From CAYPHY01 sp964410625 (GTDB taxonomy: Bacteria > Chloroflexota > Anaerolineae > Promineifilales > Promineifilaceae), in the NCBI GenBank assembly GCA_964410625.1, contig CAYPHY010000001.1, positions 1-64,000 of the forward strand: a stretch of 64,000 bases of DNA. The letters are read 5' to 3'. The position numbers and the translations under genes were made by a program. The notes below the pieces were generated by a model that ran no database searches, was not told where the DNA came from, and was given only the letters and a program-made list of their open reading frames with translations. Positions 50,815 to 59,627 of the stretch are shown here, piece by piece; the first letter of the stretch is position 1; the number at the start of each line of letters is the position of its first letter.

Positions 50815-51588
50815 ATGGACACACTGATCGACCGCGCAATTGAAATTCTGAGGACATCTCGCCATGCGGTGGCATTGACCGGCGCGGGGATCAGCACGCC
50901 GTCGGGCATTCCCGATTATCGCAGCCCAAAGGTCGGGTTGTGGGAACATGTGGATATGCTGGAGATAGCGACGATTGCCGCCTTTCGCAAGCAGCCACAA
51001 CGTTTTTACGATTGGTTGCGGCCGTTGGCCGATTTGATCATGCAGGCCAGGCCCAACCCTGCCCATCTCGCACTGGCACAACTAGAGCGGTTGGGGCCGC
51101 TACAAGCGGTGATTACGCAAAACATTGATCTGTTGCATAGCAAAGCCGGGTCGTGCAACATTTTTGAAATCCACGGCCATTTGCGCGAAGCGGTATGCCT
51201 GGCCTGCCATTATGTGTTGGACGCGCTGCCACTCCTGGAAAGTTTCGCCACACATGGCATCGTGCCGCGTTGCCCGCGCTGCCACATGATCATGAAACCC
51301 AATATCGTCTTGTTTGGCGAGCAACTGCCGCACAAGATCATGCAAGCAGCGCAAAGCCACGCCAAAACGTGCGACGTCATGCTGGTGGCTGGCTCGTCGC
51401 TGGAAGTGTATCCGGCGAGCGAGTTGCCGGTTTTGGCCCGGCAGGCGGGCGCGCGGCTCATTATGGTTAATTATCGTGAAACCGAACTTGACCATCTGGC
51501 TGATGTGCTGATTCGCGCCGATGTAGCGGAGGTGTTGCCGCAACTGGCGGCCGCTTTCGACGACAAAAACAGCCCCCAGCACGAGTGA
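50815..51588 (+). CDS. Sir2-family NAD-dependent protein deacylase
   Basis: Removes acetyl or acyl groups from lysines using NAD+. 257 residues. NAD-binding GAGIS (23-27), IPDYRSP (32-38), TQNID (101-105), catalytic H120 in EIHGHL, zinc cysteines C128/C131 and C153/C156, and GSSLEVYPASELP near the end. It follows the kinase-like gene after a repeat-filled gap; regulatory association with acetyl-CoA metabolism (aceBA nearby) is speculative. Confidence 0.94.
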   Translation: MDTLIDRAIEILRTSRHAVALTGAGISTPSGIPDYRSPKVGLWEHVDMLEIATIAAFRKQPQRFYDWLRPLADLIMQARPNPAHLALAQLERLGPLQAVITQNIDLLHSKAGSCNIFEIHGHLREAVCLACHYVLDALPLLESFATHGIVPRCPRCHMIMKPNIVLFGEQLPHKIMQAAQSHAKTCDVMLVAGSSLEVYPASELPVLARQAGARLIMVNYRETELDHLADVLIRADVAEVLPQLAAAFDDKNSPQHE

Positions 51589-51664
51589 TAGGAAGCTTGT
51601 GAGTTGATATTCCTAAGAGAAACGGGGATTCTATCCGGCGCGTTACGGCCGCATGGTAACATAC

Positions 51665-51767
51665 TTAGGACTTACACAACCAATCTTTTTCGACACGAAT
51701 TTCACGAAAATAGAAGACAAAAATTCGTGCTATTCGTGCAATTCGCGTCAGAATGCGTAAGTCCTAA
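51665..51767. repeat. MITE-like palindromic element, family A
   Basis: Terminal arms TTAGGACTTA (51665-51674) and TAAGTCCTAA (51758-51767) are exact complements; inner ACACGAATTTCACGAA / TTCGTGCTATTCGTG palindrome is shared with the element at 17-112. Upstream region 51589-51862 holds nothing else recognised. Confidence 0.75.
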
Positions 51768-51862
51768 ACTAATAAACCCGGTTTCTATTATTTCGTGCCA
51801 TTCCTATCGAAATGTAAGAAAATAGGTGTTCTTGGCGTCTAACATAGCGGAAGTTGAGAAAT

Positions 51863-52795
51863 ATGCAGAAAGAAAAGGTTGTTATTATTGGCTCTGGGCC
51901 GGCTGGTATGTCGGCCGCCATCTACGTTGCTCGTGCGCAACTTAGTCCCCTGGTGATCACCGGCCCCCAATTGGGCGGACAGATCGCCATCACTCACGAA
52001 GTTGAAAATTATCCTGGCCTTTTTAATCCCGAAGCCACGCCCACCGGCCCGGAGCTGGTGGAGTTGATGCAACAGCAAGCTGAGCATTTTGGCGCACGCT
52101 TTGCCTTTGATGAAGTGGTGGAAGTGGACTTTACTCACGGACGGCCGTTTACCATCAAAACCTACAGCGAAACCTATGAGGCGGATACGGTGATTGTCAC
52201 CGCCGGGGCGTCGCCGACCCATTTGGGCGTGCCGGGCGAGGAGGAGTTTATCGGCCGAGGCGTCAGCTATTGTGGAACCTGTGATGGCTTCTTCTTCCGC
52301 GGCAAGGATGTGGTCGTGGTTGGTGGAGGGGACAGCGCGATTGAGGAGGGACTGTTTCTGACCAGGTTTGCGACGAAGGTGCGGGTGATTCACCGCCGTG
52401 ATGAACTACGCGCCGGGCCTGCGCTGCAAAAACGCGCCTTTGCCAATGAAAAGATGGCCTTTGTTTGGGATACGGTCGTGGATGAGATTGTGGGCAATGG
52501 GGTTGTAACCAACATCAAGACCACCAATGTCAAAACGGGTGAGCAGGAAGTGCTAACCACCGATGGGGTGTTTATCTTCATCGGCCATTACCCGAACAGC
52601 AAGTTCCTCACCGGGCAACTGGCGCTGGATGAACATGGCTATGTTATCACCGATGAGTTGATGCGTACCAATGTGCCGGGCGTGTTCGCCGCCGGAGAGA
52701 TCCAAGACCCCATCTGGCGACAGATTGGCACTTCGGTTGGTCAGGGCATCGCGGCCGCGATGCAACTCGAACGCTGGCTCAGCGCACAGGAGTAG
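51863..52795 (+). CDS. trxB: Thioredoxin reductase
   Basis: Flavoprotein that reduces thioredoxin with NADPH. 310 residues from ATG 51863 (a TTG at 51854 is the only alternative). FAD site IIGSGPAG (8-15), redox pair C137-x-x-C140 in SYCGTCDGFF, NADPH site VVGGGDSAIEEGLFL followed by HRRDELR, whose arginines indicate NADPH rather than NADH, and the C-terminal GVFAAGEIQDP motif. The C-terminal segment reads AAGEIQD instead of the common AAGDVRD. Confidence 0.94.
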   Translation: MQKEKVVIIGSGPAGMSAAIYVARAQLSPLVITGPQLGGQIAITHEVENYPGLFNPEATPTGPELVELMQQQAEHFGARFAFDEVVEVDFTHGRPFTIKTYSETYEADTVIVTAGASPTHLGVPGEEEFIGRGVSYCGTCDGFFFRGKDVVVVGGGDSAIEEGLFLTRFATKVRVIHRRDELRAGPALQKRAFANEKMAFVWDTVVDEIVGNGVVTNIKTTNVKTGEQEVLTTDGVFIFIGHYPNSKFLTGQLALDEHGYVITDELMRTNVPGVFAAGEIQDPIWRQIGTSVGQGIAAAMQLERWLSAQE

Positions 52796-52800
52796 TGGTT

Positions 52801-52853
52801 AGTGGATAGTGAGGAGTGGTTAGTAAAAGACTAACCACTCCTCACTATCCACT
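52801..52853. terminator. Bidirectional 24-bp perfect hairpin
   Basis: Arms 52801-52824 and 52830-52853 are exact complements with a 5-base loop. It separates the convergent trxB and VanW genes; the right arm reaches into the VanW stop codon. It belongs to the GTGGATAGTGAGGAGTGG word family and may be a repeat that serves as terminator for both. Confidence 0.7.
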
Positions 52854-54729
52854 ACTCTTCGGGGACAAGGGAGTAGTCCCCTGGCTCAACCCCATCTCCA
52901 TAGTGAAAGACATTGGGATTGGGGATGTAGTGGCTGTTAAAGGTGTTGTCTAGAATGACCTCATCATTGAAGTTGTAGACAACACGCCGTACGCTCACAT
53001 CCGCCCCTTCGACTGCCCAATCCACTTGCTCTACAGTCCCTGGAGGGACATTGGGATCGTAGACCCATTGATCCTGGTCTGGCGTGGGCGCAGGGACGAT
53101 GTTTGACCACTCTGGCCCCTCCTTCACCACGCGCCGTCCCATACTGGTGCTATAAAACTTAAAGGTTAGCGACTCAAACTCTGTGTTGTAATAGTTTTCG
53201 ATCAACAGATAGTGGGGGGTATTGTTGATGAAACGGAAATCAACAATGGGGGAGTAGACGGTCGCGTCCATCCCCGGCCCTTCACCATCGTTATAATAGC
53301 CGACCAAATAGCCATGTTCCCAACGCTCGGTAATTGGGAAACCAGCCCAGAAGGCGGTTTGGTAAAGCGTGGTGCTGACCTGGCAGACGCCGCCGCCAAT
53401 GCCGCGGAAGGTTCGGCCGCCAATGATGATAAACCCTTCCTCATACCCATCAGCCTCGCTGATGCTGCCTAAGTAGCGATTAAAGGAAAACTCTTCCCCT
53501 GGTGCAACAACAATGCCAAAGAAGTTGGCGGCCGCGCGAGCGATGTTGTGCTTGCGGGCATCAGAAGAGCCATAGAACCAGGTCGTTGTCTCGGTGATCA
53601 GTTCGGTGATCCCTAGCTCTGCTCCCGTTGCGCCGGAGTGGGCCGCGGGGACGATCTCGTTGACAACAAAGGGAATGCGGTGGTTGCCGCTGCCGAACTG
53701 CGCTGTAAATTGGGCGAGTGTTGCATCCACGTCTAGTTCGCGGCCGTTGATATGTGGCGCAACCAACACCAACTCGCGCGTGTCGTCGTTGAAGTAGTAA
53801 CGGGCGTTGGTTGGTGGCAGATAGACCTGATCGGCTAATGGTTGCAGCCAGTTGCGCACCGCGTTCTCGTCAATGAGTATGTCATGCTGTTGCGCCCCAT
53901 CTGCGCCGCCGCTCATTTCCACACGCAACCATTGCGCCAGCACATCGGGCGGGACTGCCACTTCGCCCAAGTCCACATCAGTCAATGGGTGGGCAAAGTA
54001 AAAGCTGACCGGTTGGGAGGCGATTTGTTGGATCTCGGCCGCCGCCGCCGGATCATCATACACCGCCGGATAGACATCCTCTATCAGCAACTCAACGGTT
54101 GCCGGGCGCAAGGCGGAGACCGGCGCCACTAACTGTTCGCGCACATAGTGACGATTGAGTCGCCGCCCTGCCTGACCGGGCTGATAGACCGGCTGCCCGG
54201 TGCTGGTGTCCCAGGAGGCACTGACCGCCGGTTGCTCAATTTCGGCCGCCAGCTCGTCCAAAAAATGCTCTACCTGATTTTCATCATAGATCAACACGGG
54301 AGCAACGGCTTTGCCATAGTACCAGCTATGGAACATGTCGCGCACGCTGGTCACTGGATTGCCCTCGCGGCCAATGGCCAACGCGGCGGCAATGGTCTGT
54401 TGGGCGTCGAGATGCACCCCCAGTGTTTGTGGCGAGGCACGCCATTCCTGGCCGGTTGCCGGATCGACAAAGGTCAGCGTTGCTGAATCGGCCGCTGCAA
54501 AGACATTGCTGAGCGCCGCTTCCGCCTCGGCCGCGCTCATCCCACTGAGGTCAATGCCCCAGGCAGAGACGCCGGTAAAGACGCGGTCATCATGGCGGAC
54601 GCGATAGAGCGACACCGTGACTGCCAGGATCAAGATGACCAGGACAGCCGCTGTGATCAGCGGCATGAACAAATAGGTCAGGTTGCGGCCGAGCGATCGG
54701 CCGCGTTTGAGAGGTGGCGCAATATGCAT
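52852..54729 (-). CDS. VanW family protein with peptidoglycan-binding-like repeats
   Basis: The envelope protein has 625 residues from ATG 54729 (MHIAPPLKRG); a start at 54759 is less likely. One membrane helix (about 20-45) precedes two PG_binding_4-like domains (about 60-280; VSAWGIDLSGMSAAEAEAAL is the typical start) and the VanW domain (about 380-560: GEEFSFNRYLGSISEADGYEEGFIIIGGRTFRGIGGGVCQVSTTLYQTAFWAGFPITERWEHGYLVGYY). A C-terminal G5-like tail follows. The family is found in Gram-positives and Chloroflexota near wall genes; function is unknown. Confidence 0.88.
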   Translation of the reverse strand: MHIAPPLKRGRSLGRNLTYLFMPLITAAVLVILILAVTVSLYRVRHDDRVFTGVSAWGIDLSGMSAAEAEAALSNVFAAADSATLTFVDPATGQEWRASPQTLGVHLDAQQTIAAALAIGREGNPVTSVRDMFHSWYYGKAVAPVLIYDENQVEHFLDELAAEIEQPAVSASWDTSTGQPVYQPGQAGRRLNRHYVREQLVAPVSALRPATVELLIEDVYPAVYDDPAAAAEIQQIASQPVSFYFAHPLTDVDLGEVAVPPDVLAQWLRVEMSGGADGAQQHDILIDENAVRNWLQPLADQVYLPPTNARYYFNDDTRELVLVAPHINGRELDVDATLAQFTAQFGSGNHRIPFVVNEIVPAAHSGATGAELGITELITETTTWFYGSSDARKHNIARAAANFFGIVVAPGEEFSFNRYLGSISEADGYEEGFIIIGGRTFRGIGGGVCQVSTTLYQTAFWAGFPITERWEHGYLVGYYNDGEGPGMDATVYSPIVDFRFINNTPHYLLIENYYNTEFESLTFKFYSTSMGRRVVKEGPEWSNIVPAPTPDQDQWVYDPNVPPGTVEQVDWAVEGADVSVRRVVYNFNDEVILDNTFNSHYIPNPNVFHYGDGVEPGDYSLVPEE

Positions 54730-54789
54730 AGCCGCTATTCTAAAGCCAACGAACAGCAATGGCGAACTTATTCAGACAAACCTAAGATA

Positions 54790-54866
54790 AGGGATGAAGG
54801 ATGAGGGCTGAGGGATGAAAAGCGTTTCATTCATCCTTCATCCCTCAGCCTTCAGCCTTCATCCTT
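54790..54866. repeat. GATGAAGG-word hairpin before the VanW gene
   Basis: Left GGATGAAGGATGAGGGCTGAGG pairs with the right arm containing CCTTCATCCCTCAGCCTTCAGCC. The right arm supplies the last codons and stop codon of the methyltransferase gene (residues KDEG-stop), showing repeat words extending into coding sequence. Confidence 0.65.
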
Positions 54867-55559
54867 CTGCCTTGCGAAGATGAGATCGTATTCGACTTGC
54901 CACGCTTGTTCTTCGATTTCGGTAAAGTCGTGGCGTTGCAGCATGGTGGCAAATGCCTCGGTGGAGAGGTAACGGCCGATGAACGTCTTGGCCTCCCAGC
55001 CGCGCCGCCGGGTGATCATCAATATACCGCCTGGGCGGAGGACACGGGCCATCTCGCGCACTGCCCCTTCCGCATTGGGAAAGAACTCCAACGCCTCCAA
55101 ACAGGTGATGGCGTCAAAGCTGTTGTCGGCAAAGGGCAGGGCCAGGGCGGTCTGGCGGATGAGGGCGACGCGGCCGCCATAAGGGGCAACCTTTTCCCTG
55201 GCGATGTCGAGCATCCGCGCTGAGGCATCGAGGCCCACGACGCGGCCGTGAAAGGTTGGCTCAGCCAGTAGATAGTAAGGGACGCGCCCTGTGCCGGTCG
55301 CCACATCAAGAACCCAGGGCGCGGGATTGGTGCTATTGTGGGCCAGGCGACGGCGCAAGGGGCGAATGACGAAAAACGCCTCCGCGCCTTCGTCAAACTG
55401 TTTAATGCGATCATACCGGTCGGCGGTTATGTCATAAAGCCAGACGACCAACCGTTGACCGAGATAAACCCCCTCGGTGATCACCACCAGCCAATAGACA
55501 AGCAGCCCAACGGCCGCGATGCCAACGACTAGCAGCAGAAGTGTCCAAAGAAACGTCAT
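54852..55559 (-). CDS. SAM-dependent class I methyltransferase, membrane-anchored
   Basis: The 235-residue protein starts at ATG 55559. An N-terminal helix (about 3-28, LWTLLLLVVGIAAVGLLVYWLV) is unusual for the family and anchors it to the membrane. Motif I is VLDVATGTGRVPYYL (about 84-98), motif II VVGLDASARMLDIAREK, the acidic loop and motif III/IV SFDAITCLEALEFFPN, then RPGGILMITRRRG. The UbiE/Methyltransf_11 type acts on small molecules or lipids; no ubiquinone or menaquinone genes are nearby. Confidence 0.85.
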   Translation of the reverse strand: MTFLWTLLLLVVGIAAVGLLVYWLVVITEGVYLGQRLVVWLYDITADRYDRIKQFDEGAEAFFVIRPLRRRLAHNSTNPAPWVLDVATGTGRVPYYLLAEPTFHGRVVGLDASARMLDIAREKVAPYGGRVALIRQTALALPFADNSFDAITCLEALEFFPNAEGAVREMARVLRPGGILMITRRRGWEAKTFIGRYLSTEAFATMLQRHDFTEIEEQAWQVEYDLIFARQKDEG

Positions 55560-55594
55560 TGACAACCAATGTACCCGAATTGTCGCCAATTGTC

Positions 55595-55640
55595 CTTAAA
55601 TGACAATTGGCAGTTGATAACTGTCAATTGTTAATTACCC
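55595..55640. repeat. CAATTGNTAATT palindromic words
   Basis: GACAATTGGCAGTTGATAAC and GTCAATTGTTAATTACC are inverted words, like those in the secA leader (30848-30890). Located in the divergent gap between the methyltransferase and the FG-GAP protein. Confidence 0.5.
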
Positions 55641-55663
55641 CTCCTTACGCTACACTTTGCCCT

Positions 55664-57058
55664 ATGCGGCCGTTCTTTCGACTGGCACGAATTCTCTTGC
55701 CAATCCTCCTGTTGGTTGTGGTGATCGGGTTGGCCTATTACTTCTTTGTTGCCCGCGCTCGCTCTGGCGCAGCCTATGGCCCGGCCGTTGCTCTTTGCCC
55801 CGGCCCTGATCTCTATGGCTACACCTGCGAAGGGGCGGAGGGGTATGCTTATATTGACGCGACGGCCGACACTGAACTGTACCTTGATGATGGCATTATC
55901 ACGCTCGAACTCCCATTTCCCTTCACCTTTTACGGCACAACCTACACAGAAGTGAACGCCAGTGTGAATGGCAACTTGCAGTTTAGCACGGACAACCCCC
56001 AGTTTCGCCCTGGTTGCCTGGATGGTGGCTCGGCGGCCGGTATGGGCGATCTGATCGCTCCCTACTGGACCGATCTCGACCTGCGAACCGTTGGTTTTCT
56101 GGAAACAGCCACGGTGGGCGACGCCCCCCAGCGGATATTTGTGGTGGAGTGGGATGCCATTCCTCGCTTTGGTGACGACCCCCAAGAAACCGTCACCTTT
56201 GAGGTGCAGTTGTTTGAGGGCAGCAACGATATTGTGTTTCTCTATGAGGACACCACCTCGCCCACCGGCAATAATGGCAGCAGTGCGCTGGTTGGCATCC
56301 AGAGCGAGGCGCAGGGAGTCGCCTTGCAATATAGTTGCAACCAACCAGTGGTAGGCAACGGGGATGGTTTGCGCCTTCCCCACCCGGCCGAGCCGAACCC
56401 GGAGCTAGGAATGGAAGCAGGGGCGCAGAGGGACAGAGGAGCAGGGGCGATCACGCGCCTGGCTGTTGCTGATGTTGCCGCGAAGGAGCCGGTGGCGGGG
56501 TTGTTGGATGGGTTGCAGCGTAGGGGCGCGGCCGTCTTGCCTGATTTGCGCGGGGAGTGGATTAGCGACCGTCCGCCACGCGCCTTTCAATGGCAATGGT
56601 TCGACCTGACTGGCGACGGCCGTGATGAGTTGCTGGCCTGGTGGCAGGGGCGGCCGTCGCGCCCTGAGCTGAGCGAGTTGGCTGTATTGGGTCTCAGCAA
56701 TGACTCGGCTGAGTGGCACGTATTGCTCCATGAACCGCTCTCCAGCCGCCAAAGCCCTGCGGCCGAATTAACGATTGTGGAAATCACCGACCTGACCGGC
56801 GACATGCGGCCGGATGTGTTGCTCCATGACCAAAGTAGCAACCGGCTCTTTGTAATTGCCGCGCCGCAGTCGGCGGCCGAAGCCGAGCGTGAGTCTGCAC
56901 AGCTATTCCCCATCCCCGACGCTTGCCAGGGGAGCCTGATCGTGCATGATTCGGATGGCGATGGCCTAGCGGAGATCGTCCGCGATGGCTGCCCTGCCGC
57001 TCTCGGCCGCGTCTATGCAGCCTGGGATGGTCAATCCTTTTCCCTTATCCGCCCGTAA
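55664..57058 (+). CDS. Surface protein with beta-sandwich and FG-GAP-like repeats
   Basis: The 464-residue protein starts at ATG 55664 (MRPFFRLARILLPILLLVVV), with an N-terminal signal-anchor (about 8-30). Residues about 50-230 form a nidogen/NIDO-like beta domain (ELPFPFTFYGTTYTEVNASVNGNLQF). Residues about 290-460 contain Ca2+-binding-like loops of the FG-GAP/VCBS type: DLTGDGRDELLAWW, DLTGDMRPDVLLHD, HDSDGDGLAEIVRDG. Extracellular adhesion or scaffold role is inferred. The gene ends immediately before a truncated hydrolase remnant. Confidence 0.78.
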   Translation: MRPFFRLARILLPILLLVVVIGLAYYFFVARARSGAAYGPAVALCPGPDLYGYTCEGAEGYAYIDATADTELYLDDGIITLELPFPFTFYGTTYTEVNASVNGNLQFSTDNPQFRPGCLDGGSAAGMGDLIAPYWTDLDLRTVGFLETATVGDAPQRIFVVEWDAIPRFGDDPQETVTFEVQLFEGSNDIVFLYEDTTSPTGNNGSSALVGIQSEAQGVALQYSCNQPVVGNGDGLRLPHPAEPNPELGMEAGAQRDRGAGAITRLAVADVAAKEPVAGLLDGLQRRGAAVLPDLRGEWISDRPPRAFQWQWFDLTGDGRDELLAWWQGRPSRPELSELAVLGLSNDSAEWHVLLHEPLSSRQSPAAELTIVEITDLTGDMRPDVLLHDQSSNRLFVIAAPQSAAEAERESAQLFPIPDACQGSLIVHDSDGDGLAEIVRDGCPAALGRVYAAWDGQSFSLIRP

Positions 57059-57059
57059 A

Positions 57060-57569
57060 AACAGCATTCAATATCATCCGAATTCGGTGGCAGGGGTGGT
57101 GCTAGTGGACTCGATGAGTCCGCAACAAATCACCCAATCCCCGGCATCGGAACCCCAACCCCAATCCCAGCCATTTTCCATTCAAGCTATGTTGGCTCGC
57201 TTTGGGGTTGCCCGCTTGCTTGTGAAATTGCCTGGAATTGCCCCCGCTATGCCACCCGGTCAGGAAGCATACTATCCGCTCTATATTCGCCCGCAAAATT
57301 TTCAAACGACTGATAATGAATATCAAGGGGTGCCAGCCTCGGGAGCACAGGCGGCCGCCGTGCAATCCTTCGGGGACCTACCGCTGATTGTTCTGACCGC
57401 CAAACTGAATGACATTCCAGGTTGGTCTAAGTGGCAGTCTGAACTGCTTCAGTTGTCATCCAATAGCCAACATATGGTTGCAGAACACAGCGGCCACATT
57501 GTTCAATCGGATGAGCCGCAGGTTGCCGTTGAAGCAATCTTCCAGGTGATCCAGCAAGCCCTGCGATAA
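57060..57569 (+). pseudogene. C-terminal remnant of an alpha/beta hydrolase
   Basis: Open frame with the downstream half of an alpha/beta hydrolase: YHPNSVAGVVLVDSMSPQQ (the strand after the nucleophile elbow, normally preceded by GHSLGG), a lid region, PLIVLTAKLND and the catalytic His region HMVAEHSGHIVQSDEP. The N-terminal half with oxyanion hole and Ser elbow is missing. The frame runs back into the previous gene without homology, so the start is lost. A deletion has probably joined it to the FG-GAP gene at about 57.06 kb. Confidence 0.75.
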
Positions 57570-57597
57570 GCCGGAAGACCGGCTAACCGCTTACCCC

Positions 57598-59004
57598 TTA
57601 CTCTCCATTCCTAAACTCTAAGGCGCGATACGCCGGGCGGCGGCTGCCGTCGGCGCGGAGGAGGCTGTAGCCCGATTCGCTGTAGTCGCTGCCTAGCGTT
57701 TCACCGAAGTTGAGATTCCAGAGGAAGAGTGGGCCAACCCAATCCCAACCATGCGCCAACTCGTAAGCCCGCATGATGTAGAGCGCCTGTTGCCACTCGC
57801 TGACGTTGGCCATGAACTCCGCCCCGGCGGGCGGCGCGGCCGGTGTGCCGAGATCGTCAAAGAAGCCCTGGAAGCTGCCCCAACCAAACTCTGTCACCCA
57901 CAATGGCTTATCGGCCGCGCCATGTGCCTCCAACAACGCCCGGTAATCGTGGAGCGTGTCGCTGAAAAAGAAGCTGGGGTGGTTGTTGTGGCTAGGGGCC
58001 GGGCCGGGGTTGCTGGCACTGTTGTCTGGCGGGTTGGCCCAGCCATAAGGATGTACGCCGATACCATCCACGACGGCAGCGACCCCTGCCTCTAACATCT
58101 GGCGCATATAGACGCGATCGTCAATGGCGGTGATGCCATCGTTAATGCCCGTCGTCGCCGGAGCCGCGCTGATGATCAAGGCATTGGGATCGGCCGCCCG
58201 CACCCCCGCTGCACCCCGGCGGATGAGTTCAACCAGATCGGCCGCGCTCAACGGCGTGCCGTTCCACTCCCGCTGTAAATTCGGCTCGTTCCATAGTTCA
58301 TAGGCAGCGACTTGGCCCTGGTAGCGGCTGGCAAGTGTCGCCATGAATTGCTCAAAATGGGCATAGTCAGATGGCGGGCCATCCAGTTCAGTGGTCGGCC
58401 GGCTCCATTCCGGCGCTTTGCTGACGCTGAGCAAGACCTTGATGTTGTTGCCGTTGGCCCCATCTACCAGCCGGTCGAGTTCGTTGAAGAGAAAGTCGTC
58501 ATAGCGATTCGGTTCTGGCTGGTGGACTTTCCACGACACCTGTACCTTCACCCAGCCCACATCCAACGCCTGGAGATGGCGTAGCAAGACGCGGATGTCC
58601 TCATCGTGTAAATGGAGTTGGATGCCAATGTCGTCGCGGTTCAGCGGCGGGCCGGTGTAGGGCGGATATTCGGGAGTGGGGGTGGCGGGGATGGGAGTGC
58701 TGGTTGGTGGTATATTGGTTGTTGGTGTATTGGTGATAGGGAGGGTGGCGGTGATTGGGTTGTTGGTGATGGGGAGATAGACGGTTTCGTCTGCGGCCGT
58801 TGCGGTGGCGACGGCCGTCGCCGTTGGTTCCTCTGGTGCGGTAGTCGCGGCCGTTGGTGGGGGGTTGGTGGGGTTGTCGGCCGCGTCATTTGTGACTGCC
58901 GGATAGGCCGGTGCAGTCGAAACAGTTTCACCTTCGCGCTGACAGGCGACAATCAATAAGAGAGGTAATAAGAGCAGGATAAACAGCCGGTGACGGATAA
59001 CCAT
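57598..59004 (-). CDS. Glycoside hydrolase (clan-A-like) lipoprotein
   Basis: 468-residue secreted lipoprotein. Lipobox LIVAC with C21; Thr/Pro/Ala-rich linker about 25-118; (beta/alpha)8 catalytic domain from about 125. Catalytic pair: acid/base E240 in YELWNEPN and nucleophile E372 in WVTEFGWGS. Conserved His in VDGIGVHPYGW. Clan A (GH5/GH39/GH42-type) enzymes attack beta-glycans; exact family cannot be given. Probably anchored on the outer face of the membrane. Confidence 0.88.
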   Translation of the reverse strand: MVIRHRLFILLLLPLLLIVACQREGETVSTAPAYPAVTNDAADNPTNPPPTAATTAPEEPTATAVATATAADETVYLPITNNPITATLPITNTPTTNIPPTSTPIPATPTPEYPPYTGPPLNRDDIGIQLHLHDEDIRVLLRHLQALDVGWVKVQVSWKVHQPEPNRYDDFLFNELDRLVDGANGNNIKVLLSVSKAPEWSRPTTELDGPPSDYAHFEQFMATLASRYQGQVAAYELWNEPNLQREWNGTPLSAADLVELIRRGAAGVRAADPNALIISAAPATTGINDGITAIDDRVYMRQMLEAGVAAVVDGIGVHPYGWANPPDNSASNPGPAPSHNNHPSFFFSDTLHDYRALLEAHGAADKPLWVTEFGWGSFQGFFDDLGTPAAPPAGAEFMANVSEWQQALYIMRAYELAHGWDWVGPLFLWNLNFGETLGSDYSESGYSLLRADGSRRPAYRALEFRNGE

Positions 59005-59095
59005 AAGCTGGAATTATAGGAGATTTTGAAGAGGGGGCGGCCGACTCTGTTGATTTTTTAATCACGGATATTTGGAACTGCGCGTGCAAACGTGG

Positions 59096-59114
59096 CGCGA
59101 TTTGCCAAATCGCG
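59096..59114. repeat. Small perfect stem in the upstream gap
   Basis: CGCGATTT (59096-59103) pairs with AAATCGCG (59107-59114) around GCC. The remainder of 59005-59210 has an AATTGATTG-type AT-rich stretch but no gene. Confidence 0.45.
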
Positions 59115-59210
59115 TAACAGCGCGACGATGGTTGTTTTTCTGCGTAATGTTCGCTAGTATGTTGATCAGTGCAATCAATTAAATCGAGAATTGATTGAAG
59201 GATAACAAAG

Positions 59211-59627
59211 ATGGCTCAACAAGCACTTTTTGAAGGATTGGTGTACGACGAAAATGATAATTTGGTGACGGTAGGACACATCGGCACGGAAGCCCACTAT
59301 GTGGTTGACGACGATGGTTTTCTCCGCCACATTGATGCCGAAAGCGTAGACCGGCAAGTGTTGAGTATTTTTATCGAGCAGTTGCAGGAAAATCAGGACT
59401 TGGCGGTAGAGCAGACGTTGAAGATGATCGGCCGTGATGACCTGCTGACTAAAGCGGCGATAGACGCCTCTATTCGCAACATTGATATGGACCAGATCAT
59501 CGCCCAGGGCATCCCCCTCCAGGCCCGTGAGATGATGGGGATGTTGGGCTTCCGTGTGATCATCAACGTCCACGGCGAGCTGGTGCGCTTGGACCAGCCA
59601 ACTGTTCCCGATGAGGGGTATGAGTGA
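59211..59627 (+). CDS. Conserved-looking hypothetical protein
   Basis: 138 residues, acidic, no signal or membrane helix. AAGGA lies nine bases before the ATG. Beta-rich N-terminal part (LFEGLVYDENDNLVTVGHIGTEAHYVVDDDGFLRHIDAESVD) followed by a helical segment (about 50-120). The pattern YVVDDDGFxRHIDA is not one I can name. It is the only gene in this stretch and is followed by a hairpin-rich gap. Confidence 0.6.
   Translation: MAQQALFEGLVYDENDNLVTVGHIGTEAHYVVDDDGFLRHIDAESVDRQVLSIFIEQLQENQDLAVEQTLKMIGRDDLLTKAAIDASIRNIDMDQIIAQGIPLQAREMMGMLGFRVIINVHGELVRLDQPTVPDEGYE

Noticed and set aside
17..51767. CRISPR array
   Set aside because: The recurring palindromes are dispersed singly and lack regular spacers; no cas genes are present.
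52801..52853. Transposon end
   Set aside because: It is a short perfect hairpin without target duplication or transposase; terminator/repeat is the simpler reading.
57060..57569. Complete alpha/beta hydrolase gene
   Set aside because: The N-terminal half with the nucleophile Ser is absent, so I call it a remnant.
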